This document shows, piece by piece, positions 9,890 through 17,980 of a stretch of 64,000 nt of DNA. The position numbers and the translations under genes are program-made. Position 1 is the first letter of the stretch, and each line of letters starts with the position of its first letter. The notes under the pieces were generated by a model. That model was not told the DNA's origin, did not search any database, and worked only from the letters and a program-made list of their open reading frames with translations. Source of the stretch: Rhodobacterales bacterium HTCC2255. Lineage in GTDB: Bacteria > Pseudomonadota > Alphaproteobacteria > Rhodobacterales > Rhodobacteraceae. Location: the NCBI GenBank assembly GCA_000153745.1, contig DS022282.1, positions 1,324,066 through 1,388,065 on the forward strand, read 5' to 3'.

Positions 9890-9909
9890 TCTGTTACTTT
9901 AAACAGAAT
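9888..9909. promoter_or_regulatory. Inverted repeat at the start of the reductive dehalogenase gene (candidate operator)
   Basis: ATTCTGTT at 9888-9895 and AACAGAAT at 9902-9909 form a perfect 8-bp dyad with a 6-base spacer, overlapping the rdhA start codon (9887-9889). It sits in the 115-base divergent region between rdhA and the plus-strand catabolic operon, where a dimeric repressor could act. No regulator gene lies in the island itself. That it is an operator is inference from symmetry and position. Confidence 0.4.
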
Positions 9910-10004
9910 TAATTTATAAAGACTATATTCATACGTTCGATTTCTCTTAATACGATGTCGTTTTTCTTGAAGATGTTAAATTATAATTAGGGCAAAATTA
10001 TACA

Positions 10005-11003
10005 ATGGAAAAAATAGAAGTTAATTTAGATGAAATTGAGCATTTAACTCAAAAAGCTCTTATTTGTCATGGTGCATCAAATTGGATTGCTAAATCAGTA
10101 GCTAAAGCAGTGAGAACAGCTGAAGCTAAAGGCAATTTAATATGCGGATTATATTATTTAGAAAGCTATTGTAGTCAATTAATCACTGGACGAGTAAATG
10201 GAACTATTGAACCTATTGTTTCATTACCAAGAACTGCATCTGTATATGTAGACGCTCAGTTTGGATTTGCTCAACCAGCTTTTGAGCGTGCATTACCATT
10301 AGCTTTAAAGACTGTAACAGAAACTGGTACATGCTCTTTAGCTGTTTCGCATTCTCATACATGTACCTCTTTGGGATATTTTACTGAGCAAATTGCAAAA
10401 TCAGGATTCATAGGTATTGGGTTTACCAATGCGAGCGCTGTCGTATCACCACCCGGTGGTAACAAAGCTATCTTAGGAACAAACCCTATTGCTATGGCTT
10501 TACCTGCAAAAAATGGTGGTATTGCATTTCAATTTGACCAAAGCACCTCTGCAATAGCTCTTGGAAAAATTACTATGGCCTCTGCTGCTGGAGAAGCTAT
10601 TCCATTAGGATGGGCTGTTGATAGTCATGGAAATGACACAACAGATCCAAACAAAGCCTTGAAAGGGTCTTTAAAATCTTCTGGTGATTATAAGGGGTGG
10701 GGATTCGGTCTCATGACGGAAGTTTTGGCAGCAGCATTTACCGGATCAGTAAATTCATTAGATGTTAAAGGATTAAAACTTCCAGAAGGAAAACCTCATG
10801 ATTTAGGCCAATGTTATATAATTCTTGATCCAAATACGCATGGCAACTCTTTCTTTGATCGCATTGACAGAATAATTACAGCAGTTGCTGAACAAGAAGG
10901 TACTAGGTTACCTGGTTCAAACTTTATAATGCCCGAAACAGTTAAAATTGAAAAAAAAATCTTTGACCAATTAAACAAACTCTCAAAAGGCCCAACAGCA
11001 TGA
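10005..11003 (+). CDS. Ldh_2-family NAD(P)-dependent oxidoreductase with atypical active site
   Basis: Member of the malate/L-lactate dehydrogenase (Ldh_2, YlbC-like) family, which reduces or oxidises 2-hydroxy acids, ureidoglycolate or cyclic imino acids such as delta1-piperideine-2-carboxylate. It has 332 residues. Recognisable parts are the VSPPGGNKAILGTNPIA nucleotide-site segment at about 147-163 and the helical KGWGFGLMTEVLAAAFTGS segment near 225. Two usual active-site elements differ: the expected S-H-G is I-C-G at residues 46-48 (AKGNLICG), and the N-S-x-H-f-G region reads SHSHTCTSLGYF at 115-126, closer to the imino-acid reductase type. It is the first gene of a plus-strand operon divergent from rdhA, with a possible -10 TATAAT at 9982-9987. 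It overlaps the next gene by 4 bases (ATGA). The substrate cannot be assigned. Confidence 0.85.
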   Translation: MEKIEVNLDEIEHLTQKALICHGASNWIAKSVAKAVRTAEAKGNLICGLYYLESYCSQLITGRVNGTIEPIVSLPRTASVYVDAQFGFAQPAFERALPLALKTVTETGTCSLAVSHSHTCTSLGYFTEQIAKSGFIGIGFTNASAVVSPPGGNKAILGTNPIAMALPAKNGGIAFQFDQSTSAIALGKITMASAAGEAIPLGWAVDSHGNDTTDPNKALKGSLKSSGDYKGWGFGLMTEVLAAAFTGSVNSLDVKGLKLPEGKPHDLGQCYIILDPNTHGNSFFDRIDRIITAVAEQEGTRLPGSNFIMPETVKIEKKIFDQLNKLSKGPTA

Positions 11004-11983
11004 CAAATTATCAAATCGATTGTTTACAGTATGCAAACTGGTCTGAAAATATTTTTAAAGAAATGAGAGAAGGTGGGCTAGATGCGGTGCATGTTACAAT
11101 AGCTTATCACGAAACATTTAGAGAAACTGTCTTAAACATGGAGCAGTGGAACCGTTGGTTTGAACAGTTTCCTAGTTTAATATTTCAAGGGACCACAGGT
11201 GCCGATGTTCGCTTAGCAAAAGAGACCAACAGAACAGCAATTTTCTTTGGTTTTCAAAATCCATCACCTATTGAAGATGATATTGGCCTTGTTCAAATTC
11301 TACATCAACTAGGCGCACGATTTATGCAACTCACATATAATAATCAATCCTTACTAGCGACTGGGTGTTATGAAAGTTATGACGCTGGGCTCACGAGAAT
11401 GGGACGAGAAGTTGTAAAAGAAATGAACCGCGTAGGAATGGTTGTAGATATGAGCCATTCTGGTGAAAAATCAACTTTGGACGCTATAGAATATTCTGAA
11501 CGTCCCATAGCAATTACTCACGCAAACCCACATAACTGGCATCAAGCCCTACGAAACAAATCAGATACGGTAATGAGAGAACTATCAAATTCAGGAGGTA
11601 TGCTAGGTTTTTCTATTTATCCCCATCATTTAAAAGGTGGGACAAGTTGTACTATTGATAGCTTTTGCAAAATGATTTCTGATACAGCTAATATTATGGG
11701 AATTGATAACATTGGTATTGGAACTGATTTATGCCAAAATCAACCTGATAGCATTGTAGAGTGGATGCGAGTAGGGCGCTGGACAAAAGGCATAGATTAT
11801 GGTGAAGGCACCGCGTCAAATGCTGGATTTCCACCTATGCCAACATGGTATAAGGATAACAGAGACTTTTCAAATATAGCTAATGGGCTATATAAAATAG
11901 GAATGACTGAAACAGAAATCTCAAAAGTCATGGGAAATAATTGGTTAAACTTCTACGATAATAATTTTGGTGCTATTAAATGA
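11000..11983 (+). CDS. Membrane dipeptidase (peptidase M19)-like protein lacking canonical metal ligands
   Basis: A 327-residue amidohydrolase-fold protein of the renal dipeptidase (M19) family. Conserved elements include VDMSHSG (H153), AITHANPH (H174) and GIGTDLCQ (D243). Canonical M19 enzymes also use an N-terminal H-x-D pair and a bridging glutamate. Here the N-terminus reads IDCLQYANWS at residues 6-15, with no histidine, and the glutamate position reads FGFQN (Q86). A conventional two-zinc dipeptidase is therefore unlikely; it may bind one metal or act on a different amide or lactone. No signal peptide or membrane segment is seen, so it should be cytosolic. It is translationally coupled on both sides (ATGA overlaps), so its product is probably made in step with the Ldh_2 protein and the unknown 552-residue protein. 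Confidence 0.8.
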   Translation: MTNYQIDCLQYANWSENIFKEMREGGLDAVHVTIAYHETFRETVLNMEQWNRWFEQFPSLIFQGTTGADVRLAKETNRTAIFFGFQNPSPIEDDIGLVQILHQLGARFMQLTYNNQSLLATGCYESYDAGLTRMGREVVKEMNRVGMVVDMSHSGEKSTLDAIEYSERPIAITHANPHNWHQALRNKSDTVMRELSNSGGMLGFSIYPHHLKGGTSCTIDSFCKMISDTANIMGIDNIGIGTDLCQNQPDSIVEWMRVGRWTKGIDYGEGTASNAGFPPMPTWYKDNRDFSNIANGLYKIGMTETEISKVMGNNWLNFYDNNFGAIK

Positions 11984-13638
11984 TACCACAAGTTGATCTC
12001 CGCAAACCTGAAGAGGTGATGAAATTATCTCGATTGGGTAGTCTACATCAATCGCGTATTAGCTTCATGCGTGTATTGTTAAGACGTTTGGCGTCCGAAA
12101 ACTGGCATTTTGACAAGCCGAATTGGAACATCGATGATGACGGCTTTGGATATGCAACCTATAGCGTGCATGGCCCCGAAAGAAGCTATACTTTGGTTGC
12201 TTTTGCCCACGATTTACCTGCTGAATTAAGGTCTGATCGCGTAATTGCGGAAGCATGGGATTGCACATTCACTCTTCATGATGGCATTCCGTCAGAAGAT
12301 GATATTATTCGCCTAAAAAATAATGTTCCCCTTCAAGAGGCTGGAAGAATATCGAAAAATGAATTAACTCTTTCTAGGGCTAATCGATCTGTAAGGTTGT
12401 GGAATTATGTTGTGGATTCATTAGCTGCAGGAATACAGCCTGATGAAAAAAAATTAAATGACGTTGGTTATTTAATGCGAACAACAGCAGTTTATGGCTC
12501 GGGAAAATTTGGCGCATCAGATCGATCAAAAATTTCTGATAGACAAGAAATGCGAACTCCATTTCAAGCAGAAATGTTAACTGTTTATTTAATACGATGC
12601 TTTGTTATGGATTTAGTAGATTTTGTTGCATCTAAAAAAGGTGGTGATGCCGCCGTTAAATTAGATCCAAAATTACGCAAATCTATGGGAATTGGAAATT
12701 CAACTGGGCTTGGTATGGCTCCTTTTTTAGTCAATCACCCCGCACTTTTAAGCACATGGATATACGCTAGAGAAACTGCGTTAGCACGAGTGAGAGCTAT
12801 TAAAACTGTTCCAGAAGAAACATTTTCTGAAATGAGAGAGCATTTAAATAATGCCCTAAAAAATGCTCGGAGTTGGACAAGTGAGCATGAAATTCAAAAA
12901 CCAAAAATAAAGATATTTTGTGACGAGCTAGCTCAAGTCGTTTCAAAATTTGAAACATTGGATAAAGAAGACTATCCATGGGATGCTCTTCATCTTTGGT
13001 CTACAAATAAACTAAGTGAAGACACACAAGAACAAATTATTTCAGCTCTGTTTGAGCCTTATTCTGAATTAGTAGATGATCTATCTGATTGTATGTATAT
13101 TGATGAAGCTAAACATTTTAAAATAGATGCTTCTATTTCAACAGATGAGTTAAAAAACCAAATAAAGGAAAATTATGAATGGGCTATTAATATAGATTAT
13201 TCAAAAAAAGAAAATCAGTCTAGATTTTGGTATGTTTCAGAATCAAAGCTCGAACCACGCTTAGGAGAACGGTTTGAAGAAGATGGATCTGAACTTGAAC
13301 AACCATTGGCAGTTGCCCGAGATATTGCTTCACTAAATTCAGATTTAAACAAAAAACAAAATTTAGGTGAGTTTTTATTAGCATATCCTGAACACAGACA
13401 TATTGTACGGCGGATACAGTTGAGTAAAAAATTTCCATACTCAGAAATCCGGGACAATTTATTAAATAATAAAATGCTTCCTATTGATATGTTGCGCTGT
13501 AAATTATCATTTTTTGGAGCAACAAAGTTTGACCCAAGATCAGATAGGTGGGTTAGAATATGTATGTTTAAGGATGCTCCGTTTCCTGAAGAGTTAACAA
13601 ACAAAGATAACTGGTCTTATGGGGCCCACGCTTGTTAA
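11980..13638 (+). CDS. Uncharacterised 552-residue protein of the catabolic island
   Basis: I do not recognise a named domain. The protein is 552 residues long, acidic, soluble-looking and probably largely helical, with no signal peptide or membrane segment. Noticeable features are aromatic and charged stretches near the N-terminus (ASENWHFDKPNW around 38-49, WDCTFTLHDG around 92-101), a Gly-rich segment SMGIGNSTGLGMAPFLVNHPAL near 234-255, and a Trp/Arg-rich C-terminus (DPRSDRWVRICMF). The start overlaps the M19-like stop by 4 bases, and the end overlaps the next gene's TTG start by 7 bases, so it is firmly embedded in the operon. The tight coupling suggests a shared role with the neighbouring enzymes, perhaps as an enzyme on the same substrate. 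No function is claimed. Confidence 0.85.
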   Translation: MIPQVDLRKPEEVMKLSRLGSLHQSRISFMRVLLRRLASENWHFDKPNWNIDDDGFGYATYSVHGPERSYTLVAFAHDLPAELRSDRVIAEAWDCTFTLHDGIPSEDDIIRLKNNVPLQEAGRISKNELTLSRANRSVRLWNYVVDSLAAGIQPDEKKLNDVGYLMRTTAVYGSGKFGASDRSKISDRQEMRTPFQAEMLTVYLIRCFVMDLVDFVASKKGGDAAVKLDPKLRKSMGIGNSTGLGMAPFLVNHPALLSTWIYARETALARVRAIKTVPEETFSEMREHLNNALKNARSWTSEHEIQKPKIKIFCDELAQVVSKFETLDKEDYPWDALHLWSTNKLSEDTQEQIISALFEPYSELVDDLSDCMYIDEAKHFKIDASISTDELKNQIKENYEWAINIDYSKKENQSRFWYVSESKLEPRLGERFEEDGSELEQPLAVARDIASLNSDLNKKQNLGEFLLAYPEHRHIVRRIQLSKKFPYSEIRDNLLNNKMLPIDMLRCKLSFFGATKFDPRSDRWVRICMFKDAPFPEELTNKDNWSYGAHAC

Positions 13639-14045
13639 CAGAATCTGAAATTTTAGCTTATGCAAAGAAAGCGACACGTGGCGCAGGTTTTTCTTGGGGT
13701 ATGGCCGAAGAAGCGGCTATGGCAACATTAAGGCTTTATAACGCAGGATATGATGGGTTTTTAGAATTAACTTCTATCTTAGAGAATGCAGATGGGCAAA
13801 AACAACCATTAGATATTAAAATAAAAGTTCCATGTGGATTAACATTAGGTACTTTTTATTTAGATTGTTCAAAAAAAGCGGATTATGTAGAGGTAATAAG
13901 CCATCTTATGTTTCAATCACTTTGTGGTGACTTAAAAATTAAAGAACCTAGATTTCCAGAAGATGCACCAGATATAATTAAAAGATTTGCCCATAGAACT
14001 TATGTGCCTGATAGTGAAGAATCTCGTTTACGTGGAGCAGGATAA
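13632..14045 (+). CDS. DUF3726-like small protein
   Basis: A 137-residue protein. Its N-terminal segment (LTESEILAYAKKATRGAGFSWGMAEEAA) fits the pattern I recall for DUF3726, an uncharacterised bacterial family; the match is from memory. The start chosen is TTG at 13632, overlapping the upstream stop by 7 bases; the first in-frame ATG is about 22 codons later and would remove the most conserved part. Residues 40-110 read as beta-rich (DIKIKVPCGLTLGTFYLDCS, YVEVISHLMFQSL). The C-terminus ends in ESRLRGAG, a pattern that could be a flexible tail. Coupling with the 552-residue protein suggests the two products act together. No catalytic motif is evident. Confidence 0.75.
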   Translation: MLTESEILAYAKKATRGAGFSWGMAEEAAMATLRLYNAGYDGFLELTSILENADGQKQPLDIKIKVPCGLTLGTFYLDCSKKADYVEVISHLMFQSLCGDLKIKEPRFPEDAPDIIKRFAHRTYVPDSEESRLRGAG

Positions 14046-14084
14046 ACAATTGTTTTTTTTCATAAAAGGTGTTTCACTACTTAT

Positions 14085-15314
14085 ATGAAATTAAAAGATT
14101 TAGAAGTTTTTGTTGTCAAAAACCCTCCTCCAGGTTGGGGTGGAAGATATTTTATTTTTGTCAAATTAACAACTGATAATGGGATAATCGGATATGGCGA
14201 AGTTTATTCTGCATCAGTAGGGCCAAAAGCGATGGAAGTTATCATTAATGACGTTTTTGAACGTCATATGATGAATGAGAACCCTGAAAATATAGAGATG
14301 ATGTTTAGACGTACCTATTCATCTGGCTTCACTCAACGTCCTGACTTAAGCATAATTGGAGCCTTTTCAGGTTTAGAAATTGCTTGCTGGGATATTTTAG
14401 GTAAAGCACACAATCGTCCAGTTTATGCTTTATTGGGTGGAAAAATGAATGACCGAATAAGGTCATACACATATCTTTATCCAATGGAACACCATGATAT
14501 TTCAAAATTTTGGACATCACCAGAAATGCAAGCTGAGAGTGCTATGGAAATGATTAATCTAGGTTTCACAGCCATAAAGTTTGATCCTGCTGGTCCTTAT
14601 ACCGCCCGTGGTGGTCACATGCCTGCACTTACTGATATTGAATTATCCGTTAAAATGTGCGCTGCAATAAGAGACGTTGTTGGTACGAAAGCAGACTTAC
14701 TATTTGGCACTCATGGTCAATTTTCAACCGCTGGTGCAATCAGATTAGGCCGTGCATTAGAGCCCTATGATCCTCTATGGTATGAAGAACCAGTTCCACC
14801 AGATAATATTTCATCAATGGCAAAAATTGCTAACTCAATAAGAATTCCTATTGCTACAGGAGAACGTTTGAGTACAAAAAATGAATTTTTTCAAGTTTTA
14901 AAAGAAGGTGCCGCAAGTATTCTTCAACCAGCTTTAGGTCGATCTGGTGGTATATTAGAAACTAAAAAAATTGCCGCAATAGCTGAAGTCAACAATGCAC
15001 ATATTGCACCTCATCTTTATGCCGGTCCAGTTGAGTGGGCAGCTAATATACAATTAGCAGTTAACATCCCTAATATTCTAATGGCTGAAACTATTTTAAC
15101 AGGTGGTGGTTTTTCAGGAAACCTTATTAAAAATAAAATAATATGGGATGATGGATTTATTGTTGCCCCAACATCTCCAGGCATTGGGATTGAGTTTGAT
15201 GAAGAGCTTGCACGAAATAATAAATATAACGAAAACAGATTGCATTTAGAAATGCAGGATGAGCCATGCGACTACAAGAATAGTAATACATTCGCTGGCG
15301 GAGCTTCTGATTAG
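14085..15314 (+). CDS. Enolase-superfamily enzyme (mandelate racemase/muconate lactonizing type)
   Basis: A 409-residue member of the MR/MLE family, whose acid-sugar dehydratases and racemases abstract a proton alpha to a carboxylate using Mg2+. The capping domain precedes a barrel with AIKFDPAGPY (K165, D167), FGTHGQFS (207-214), WYEEPVPP (E234/E235), ATGERLS (E260) and IAPHLYAGPVEWAA (H310). The Asp that normally provides the first metal ligand at the end of beta-3 is replaced by Gly208, with H210 nearby, and the usual Q-P-D is QPA (A283). Acid-sugar dehydratase is the likeliest class, but the substrate is open. The gap after the DUF3726-like gene is 39 bases with an AAAAGGTG ribosome-binding site, so it probably belongs to the same transcript. 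Confidence 0.85.
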   Translation: MKLKDLEVFVVKNPPPGWGGRYFIFVKLTTDNGIIGYGEVYSASVGPKAMEVIINDVFERHMMNENPENIEMMFRRTYSSGFTQRPDLSIIGAFSGLEIACWDILGKAHNRPVYALLGGKMNDRIRSYTYLYPMEHHDISKFWTSPEMQAESAMEMINLGFTAIKFDPAGPYTARGGHMPALTDIELSVKMCAAIRDVVGTKADLLFGTHGQFSTAGAIRLGRALEPYDPLWYEEPVPPDNISSMAKIANSIRIPIATGERLSTKNEFFQVLKEGAASILQPALGRSGGILETKKIAAIAEVNNAHIAPHLYAGPVEWAANIQLAVNIPNILMAETILTGGGFSGNLIKNKIIWDDGFIVAPTSPGIGIEFDEELARNNKYNENRLHLEMQDEPCDYKNSNTFAGGASD

Positions 15315-15433
15315 TAATGATTGTTATTTATTAATATCTAAACCTTGCGACAAATCATGTCGTTAAAATACATGCAATAATATTCACACTCGTTTTAATT
15401 TCAATACTTGCAGTTAAAGAGAGAATAAAATTT

Positions 15434-17980
15434 ATGAAAACACATGCTAAAGCCATTGTTATTGGGGGGGGAGTGGTTGGATGTTCTGTCTTATACCACC
15501 TAGCAAAAGCTGGCTGGAAAGATATTATTCTTATTGAAAGATCTGAATTAACAAGTGGCTCATCATGGCATGCAGCAGGAGGTTTCCATACCTTAAATGG
15601 TGATCCCAATATGGCAAAATTACAAGCCTACACAGTTGGATTATATAAAGAATTAGAAGAACTCTCAGGTCAATCGTGTTCACTACATTTAACTGGTGGT
15701 GTTATGATGGCTGATAGTTCTGAAAGAATGGATTTCTTACGCATGACACACGCTCGTGGTAGATGCTTAGGAATGGAAACAGAATTAATTACACCATCAG
15801 AAGCTAAGGAAATGTTTCCTTTAATGGACGAGACTCATTTTGTTGGTGCTTTATGGGATCCCGTTGAAGGGCATTTAGACCCATCAGGTACAACACATGC
15901 TTATGCGAAAGCAGCGCAAGTTTTAGGTGCGGAAATAGAACTTCGCAATCCCGTTTTAGAAATTACACAAAACAGTGATGGAATGTGGAATGTGGTTACA
16001 AAAAACGGCACAATCAGCGCAGAACATGTTGTAAATGCAGGTGGGCTTTGGGCTCGTGAAGTTGGTAGAATGGTTGGGTTAGAGTTACCACTGCTTGCAA
16101 TGGAACATATGTATCTTTTAACAGATGATATGCCTGAAGTTATTGATTTTAATTCCGAAACTGGGCGAGAACTAGTTGGTGTGATTGATTTCAAAGGAGA
16201 AATTTATACACGCCAAGAACGTAATGGTCTTTTATTAGGAACGTATGAAAAGGCATGTAAGCCATGGTCACCAATTAATACACCTTGGGATTTTGGTCAT
16301 GAGTTATTACAACCTGATTTAGATAGAATTACACCGTCATTAGAAGTTGGATTTAGGCATTTTCCTGCATTTGAGAAGGCAGGCATTAAACAAGTCATAA
16401 ATGGGCCATTCACTTTTGCTCCTGATGGCAACCCTTTAATTGGTCCAGTACCTGGATTAACAAATTATTGGTCTGCGTGTGCAGTCATGGCGGGATTTAG
16501 TCAAGGTGGTGGTGTGGGATTAGCATTAGCAAATTGGATGGTTAATGGTGATCCAGGATTTGATATATTTGCAATGGATGTAGCGCGATTTGGTGAGTGG
16601 GCGACACTCAGATATACCAATGCTAAAGTACGTGAGAACTATTCTAAACGCTTTTCAATTAGTTTTCCAAATGAAGAATTACCGGCAGCAAGACCCCAGC
16701 AAACAACACCTTTATATGACATAATGCTAAATGAAAATTTTGCAGTAATGGGAGATACTTGGGGTTTAGAAACTCCATTATGGTTTGCACCTTCAAAAAA
16801 AGAAGCCCATGATATTTTATCTTTTCACCGATCTAATGACTTTGAACATGTAGCTTCTGAAGTTGAGGCAGTGCGAAATAGTGTTGGAGTCACAGAAATT
16901 TCTAATTTTGCCAAATATGAAATATCTGGTGAAGATGCAGAGATCTTTTTAGACTATTTAATGACAAATAATATGCCAAAACTAGGGCAAATTATTTTAA
17001 CTCCAATGTTAAATGAAAATGGTAAATTAATTGGTGACTTCACTATTGCAAAAGAAGCAAATAATAAATTTTTATTATTTGGCTCATTAAGCGCTACTAA
17101 ATATCATATGCGCTGGTTTGAGAAACATATGCCATTATACAAATCATTAAAAATAAAACGTTATGATATGAACTTACATGGTTTATCAATTGTAGGGCCA
17201 AATGCACGAAATGTACTTCAAGAACTAGTTGATGAAGATATTTCTAACTTGAAATTTAAATTTATGTGTTTTCGTAAAATGAACGTTAATGGCGCACCGT
17301 GTATGATAAATCGCCTAAGCTATTCAGGCGATTTAGGTTATGAAATATGGATGGCACCTGAATATCAAAGAAAAGTTTATTATGGGATTAAAGATAAAGG
17401 AAGCAAATTTAATATTAAGGACTTTGGAATGCGCGCATTATTATCCATGCGTTTAGAAAAGAATTTTCCTAGTTGGTTTGCAGAATTACGTCCAATTTAT
17501 GGACCCTACGAAAGTGGTATGGAAAGGTTTATTAAAATCAATAAATCTAAGTTTATTGGGCAAACTGCAGCCAAAAAAGAACTCCTTAATGGTCCTAATA
17601 TTTGTCGAACGTCTTTTATCATAGATGCTGATACATCAGATGCTATGGGTAATGAACCCATATGGGCCAAAACCAAAAAAACTTATAATCTGATTGATCC
17701 ACCCCATAAATATGGGGCGCACCGGTATGATGCCGATGGCAACGAGATATCAGCAGCTAATCCTCAGAAAAAGGATGGATGGCAAGTTGTAGGCTGGGTA
17801 ACATCAGGAGGATATGCACACTCAATAAAAGCATCTATGGCACAAGGTTATATACCTGCCGACTTATCAAAAATAACGCAAAAAGATATGTTTGAGATAG
17901 AAATTTTAGGGAAAAGGTGTCCATGCCAAATAGTTATTGCCCCACCTTTCGATCCCTCAGGTGGGCGCATGAAATCATAA
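15434..17980 (+). CDS. FAD-dependent sarcosine/dimethylglycine dehydrogenase-like protein with GcvT domains
   Basis: An 848-residue flavoprotein. The N-terminal DAO domain has the dinucleotide-binding motif GGGVVG at 11-16 and SGSSWHAAGG with His46, the position that carries covalent FAD in dimethylglycine and sarcosine dehydrogenases. The middle FAO_M region is followed from about residue 430 by GcvT N- and C-terminal domains (NRLSYSGDLGYEIW, IGQTAAKKEL), which bind tetrahydrofolate and capture the formaldehyde released on oxidative N-demethylation. Family length is 800-860, so it is complete. The ATG at 15434 follows AAAGAGAGAA; the 119-base gap upstream contains a small CGACA/TGTCG hairpin but no convincing terminator. 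The stop abuts the convergent folC stop. Oxidation of an N-methylated amino acid is likely, but the exact substrate is not determined. Confidence 0.88.
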   Translation: MKTHAKAIVIGGGVVGCSVLYHLAKAGWKDIILIERSELTSGSSWHAAGGFHTLNGDPNMAKLQAYTVGLYKELEELSGQSCSLHLTGGVMMADSSERMDFLRMTHARGRCLGMETELITPSEAKEMFPLMDETHFVGALWDPVEGHLDPSGTTHAYAKAAQVLGAEIELRNPVLEITQNSDGMWNVVTKNGTISAEHVVNAGGLWAREVGRMVGLELPLLAMEHMYLLTDDMPEVIDFNSETGRELVGVIDFKGEIYTRQERNGLLLGTYEKACKPWSPINTPWDFGHELLQPDLDRITPSLEVGFRHFPAFEKAGIKQVINGPFTFAPDGNPLIGPVPGLTNYWSACAVMAGFSQGGGVGLALANWMVNGDPGFDIFAMDVARFGEWATLRYTNAKVRENYSKRFSISFPNEELPAARPQQTTPLYDIMLNENFAVMGDTWGLETPLWFAPSKKEAHDILSFHRSNDFEHVASEVEAVRNSVGVTEISNFAKYEISGEDAEIFLDYLMTNNMPKLGQIILTPMLNENGKLIGDFTIAKEANNKFLLFGSLSATKYHMRWFEKHMPLYKSLKIKRYDMNLHGLSIVGPNARNVLQELVDEDISNLKFKFMCFRKMNVNGAPCMINRLSYSGDLGYEIWMAPEYQRKVYYGIKDKGSKFNIKDFGMRALLSMRLEKNFPSWFAELRPIYGPYESGMERFIKINKSKFIGQTAAKKELLNGPNICRTSFIIDADTSDAMGNEPIWAKTKKTYNLIDPPHKYGAHRYDADGNEISAANPQKKDGWQVVGWVTSGGYAHSIKASMAQGYIPADLSKITQKDMFEIEILGKRCPCQIVIAPPFDPSGGRMKS

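Noticed and set aside
14120-14145. C-rich CCTCCTCC stretch near the start of the enolase-superfamily gene, similar to anti-Shine-Dalgarno loops
   Set aside because: It encodes the P-P-P-G-W-G-G residues of a conserved-looking N-terminus and has no promoter or terminator around it.
15348-15362. Hairpin CGACA/TGTCG before the dehydrogenase gene as a terminator
   Set aside because: The stem is only 5 bp and is followed by TTAAAA, not a T-run.
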